A stretch of 64,000 nucleotides of DNA from contig JAAVTG010000542.1 of the NCBI GenBank assembly GCA_011947345.1, positions 124,001-188,000 of the forward strand, in the 5' to 3' direction. This stretch comes from Phytophthora quininea. Taxonomy: Eukaryota; Oomycota; Peronosporomycetes; Peronosporales; Peronosporaceae. Shown here piece after piece: positions 62,300 to 64,000 of the stretch (the stretch's first letter is position 1; the number at the start of each line of letters is the position of its first letter). A model generated the notes under the pieces. It did not search any database and was not told the DNA's origin. It saw only the letters and a list, made by a program, of their open reading frames with translations. The translations under genes and the position numbers were made by a program.

Positions 62300-62356
62300 G
62301 AGCTGTAATGCAGCGACTGTTGTAAAAGTTGATCCCCATCGAGAAAGAAGATCTGC

Positions 62357-64000
62357 TTAGAAGTTCACGTCGCCGGCATTGTCGTGAATGTCGTAATCCA
62401 ATGACATCAACAAAAGAGACCATCGGTGGAGTTTATCTGCAGTATACTTCGGCACCGCTGATGATACTGTCGCCGGTGCGAAAATGTAACGCAGATTGCG
62501 GTGGTCGGTATACAAATTAAAACGATCGGGGCGCCTCACGAGATAATCCGCCCGCCTGCACGTCTCCACAATGGCAAAAGCCTCTTTTTCGACAATCGCC
62601 CAACGTTTAGCTCCGCCCGAAAACGTGCCGCTGAGCGTCATTAGAGGTTCATGGTGTTGGTCAACAAAATCTCGCAGGAGGTGATCGGTAGGAACTTGCG
62701 TAATTGCCGCTCCCCAGTGTGTATCGCTCGCATCCGCAAACATGCAGAGGCGTTTGGCTGGGTCAGGATGTGCCAACGTGAGCGCATGTTCAAGCGCACT
62801 TTTGCAGTGTTGAAGAGTGCCACTTTCCAGGTCAGACCAACCGACATCCTGCAGTAGAACCCGACGCACCTGCGATTTTTTCGTCCTCCGACCGCCGAGT
62901 AGACCTTTTTCATGAACGTGGCCAATGGGAAAACCAGCTTATTGTACACAGGAATCGCCGAACGCATCCAATTCAGCGCGCAGATAAACTGCTGTAGTTC
63001 TTGCCCAGTCGTCGGTGCGGGCAGTTCGCGGAGGGCTCTAATTCGGGCCGGGTCATGGCGAACACCCTCGCTCGAGACAACCCGGCCGCGCCACAAGGCT
63101 TCGGTCATGTAAAACTTGCACTTGGCTGGGTTAAGCTTCAGACCTTTGTCAGCGCAGATCGCCAGCACCCGGCGCATCCGCACCAGTAAATCGGGTGGAG
63201 AAATTGCATACCCGAGAAGATCATCGATCCAGATGAGGAGTCCATTGTTGAATAAATCGCCGAACATGGCTTGGACCGTAGATTGCACGTAGGCGACACT
63301 GTTGGATCCTCCCATGAGGACACGCGTGGGCGTGATCACACCCATTTCCGCGAGAATTGAGTAAATTTGCTGGCATTCGGGCGCTACCCCGAACTGCCAG
63401 AAGCCTTTAAAGAAATCAAAAGAGAAATAGCACTGACAGCCTCGGAGTCGATCAAATTCGACTTCGAGAATTGGCATTGGCCACACCACTGGCTCCACGC
63501 GTTTGTTCGCCTTGCGCACATCCACAGTCATGCGGTGGTCGTCTCCCTTGGGCACAATGTGAGGCGGTGAGCACCATTCACTTGACGGATTCCGGTAGCA
63601 AAGTCCTGCGTCTAGCAGCATCTGAACATGGCGCGCCAAAAATTCTCGGTGTTCTGCGGAGTAGCGTCGCGATCGGCATCGGACCGGCGATGCTCCTGGT
63701 TTCAGCTTTATCTGCATAGGAGGCATGTCCACTGGTGGATCACTCCCAAGCGCCAGTCGAAACACATCAATGTGTTCTTGAAGAAGCGCGTGGACCGCCT
63801 CGAGAAATTCAACCGGTGCACCCATAGCTTTTGCTTCATTAATTCCACGCTGGAGGGCGTGTCGGACTTTATCGCTGTCGGCTGCGGTTGCATCCGGCAC
63901 AGGAAAGCATGCGGCCTCCTCCGCATCACTGAGACTGTCTTCTTCGGGTGTGCTCTCCACCTTCTGCACGCCATACGCACAGACGTCCGCACGAGGGCCG
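62357..64000 (-). pseudogene. Gypsy reverse transcriptase and RNase H
   Basis: RT (62880 to window edge) has the motifs PVRCRSRRYSAEHREFLARH, CSPPHIVPKGDDHRMTVDVR, YFSFDFFKGFWQFGVAPE and the catalytic LLIWIDDLLGYA, with WIDD in place of the usual YxDD. After a frameshift near 62875, RNase H follows (62357-62869): LCMFADASDTHWGAAITQV, AIVEKEAFAIVETCRRADYL and NLYTDHRNLRYIF. The acidic N-terminal part near 63930 (STPEEDSLSDAEEA) links to protease outside the window. Confidence 0.85.

Larger units (their letters stand above)
60768..64000 (-). mobile_element. Ty3/gypsy retrotransposon with chromodomain, 5' part outside window
   Basis: Minus-strand polyprotein order: reverse transcriptase, RNase H, integrase, chromodomain. 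This is the Ty3/gypsy order with a chromovirus-type tail. Gag and protease, if present, lie beyond 64000. Three frameshifts and a substituted integrase residue show it is inactive. Confidence 0.85.

Noticed and set aside
1..64000. tRNA, rRNA, CRISPR or bacterial operon features
   Set aside because: No conserved rRNA stretches, CRISPR-like spaced repeats, tRNA-like cloverleaf blocks or operon-like gene packing were seen; spliced introns and effector families mark this as eukaryotic nuclear DNA.

Overview
The window looks like a gene-poor, repeat-rich block of a Phytophthora-type oomycete genome. The evidence is a family of secreted glucanase-inhibitor-like (GIP) pseudo-serine-proteases, an RXLR-EER effector with a Nudix domain, a Crinkler-like protein, very short GT-AG introns (about 60-100 nt), oomycete-type initiator motifs (TCAYTY...CAWTTT) upstream of secreted-protein genes, and transposon classes common in oomycetes (Crypton, MULE, LINE, Ty3/gypsy, pogo). 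I saw no prokaryotic features, tRNA, rRNA or CRISPR.

Layout. 1-3.5 kb: a truncated acidic/serine-rich protein and an ankyrin-repeat gene with a decayed 3' end. 3.6-8.5 kb: two diverged, broken Crypton tyrosine-recombinase elements on the minus strand. 8.7-9.8 kb: an acyltransferase pseudogene. 9.9-12.2 kb: a seven-exon choline-transporter-like (CTL/SLC44) gene with one frameshift. 13-15.7 kb: a patchwork of an RXLR-Nudix effector lacking its ATG, an arrestin 5' relic, a PLD-like pseudogene and a CAND1 relic. 15.7-45.5 kb: a large array of about fifteen GIP-like genes and relics (labelled A to O) on both strands. The array is broken up by a pogo fragment, by a long LINE (about 24.9-39.8 kb) and by a second LINE fragment (40.0-41.1 kb). 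The LINE carries an OTU-like protease domain and is itself interrupted by a 4.5 kb insertion that holds a MULE transposase and a convergent SET-domain gene.

45.8-53 kb: six paralogous genes of one unrecognised, probably mitochondrial family (P1 to P6), with a Crinkler-like gene between P4 and P5. 53-55.6 kb: an acidic cysteine-rich hypothetical protein and a secreted protein made of four identical 68-residue repeats. 56.2-59.3 kb: a near-identical 3.13 kb direct duplication of the 15.7-18.85 kb GIP segment. 60-64 kb: a small secreted ORF and the 3' two-thirds of a minus-strand Ty3/gypsy element with a chromodomain.

Functional reading. GIP proteins of Phytophthora are known as catalytically dead chymotrypsin-fold proteins that bind plant endo-glucanases. 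Here intact-triad relatives sit next to copies that lost His or Ser in different ways, so the locus looks like a birth-and-death nursery for secreted proteins facing the host. Many genes differ from an open frame by a single base, often in a homopolymer, so some of the breaks may be assembly errors rather than real decay.
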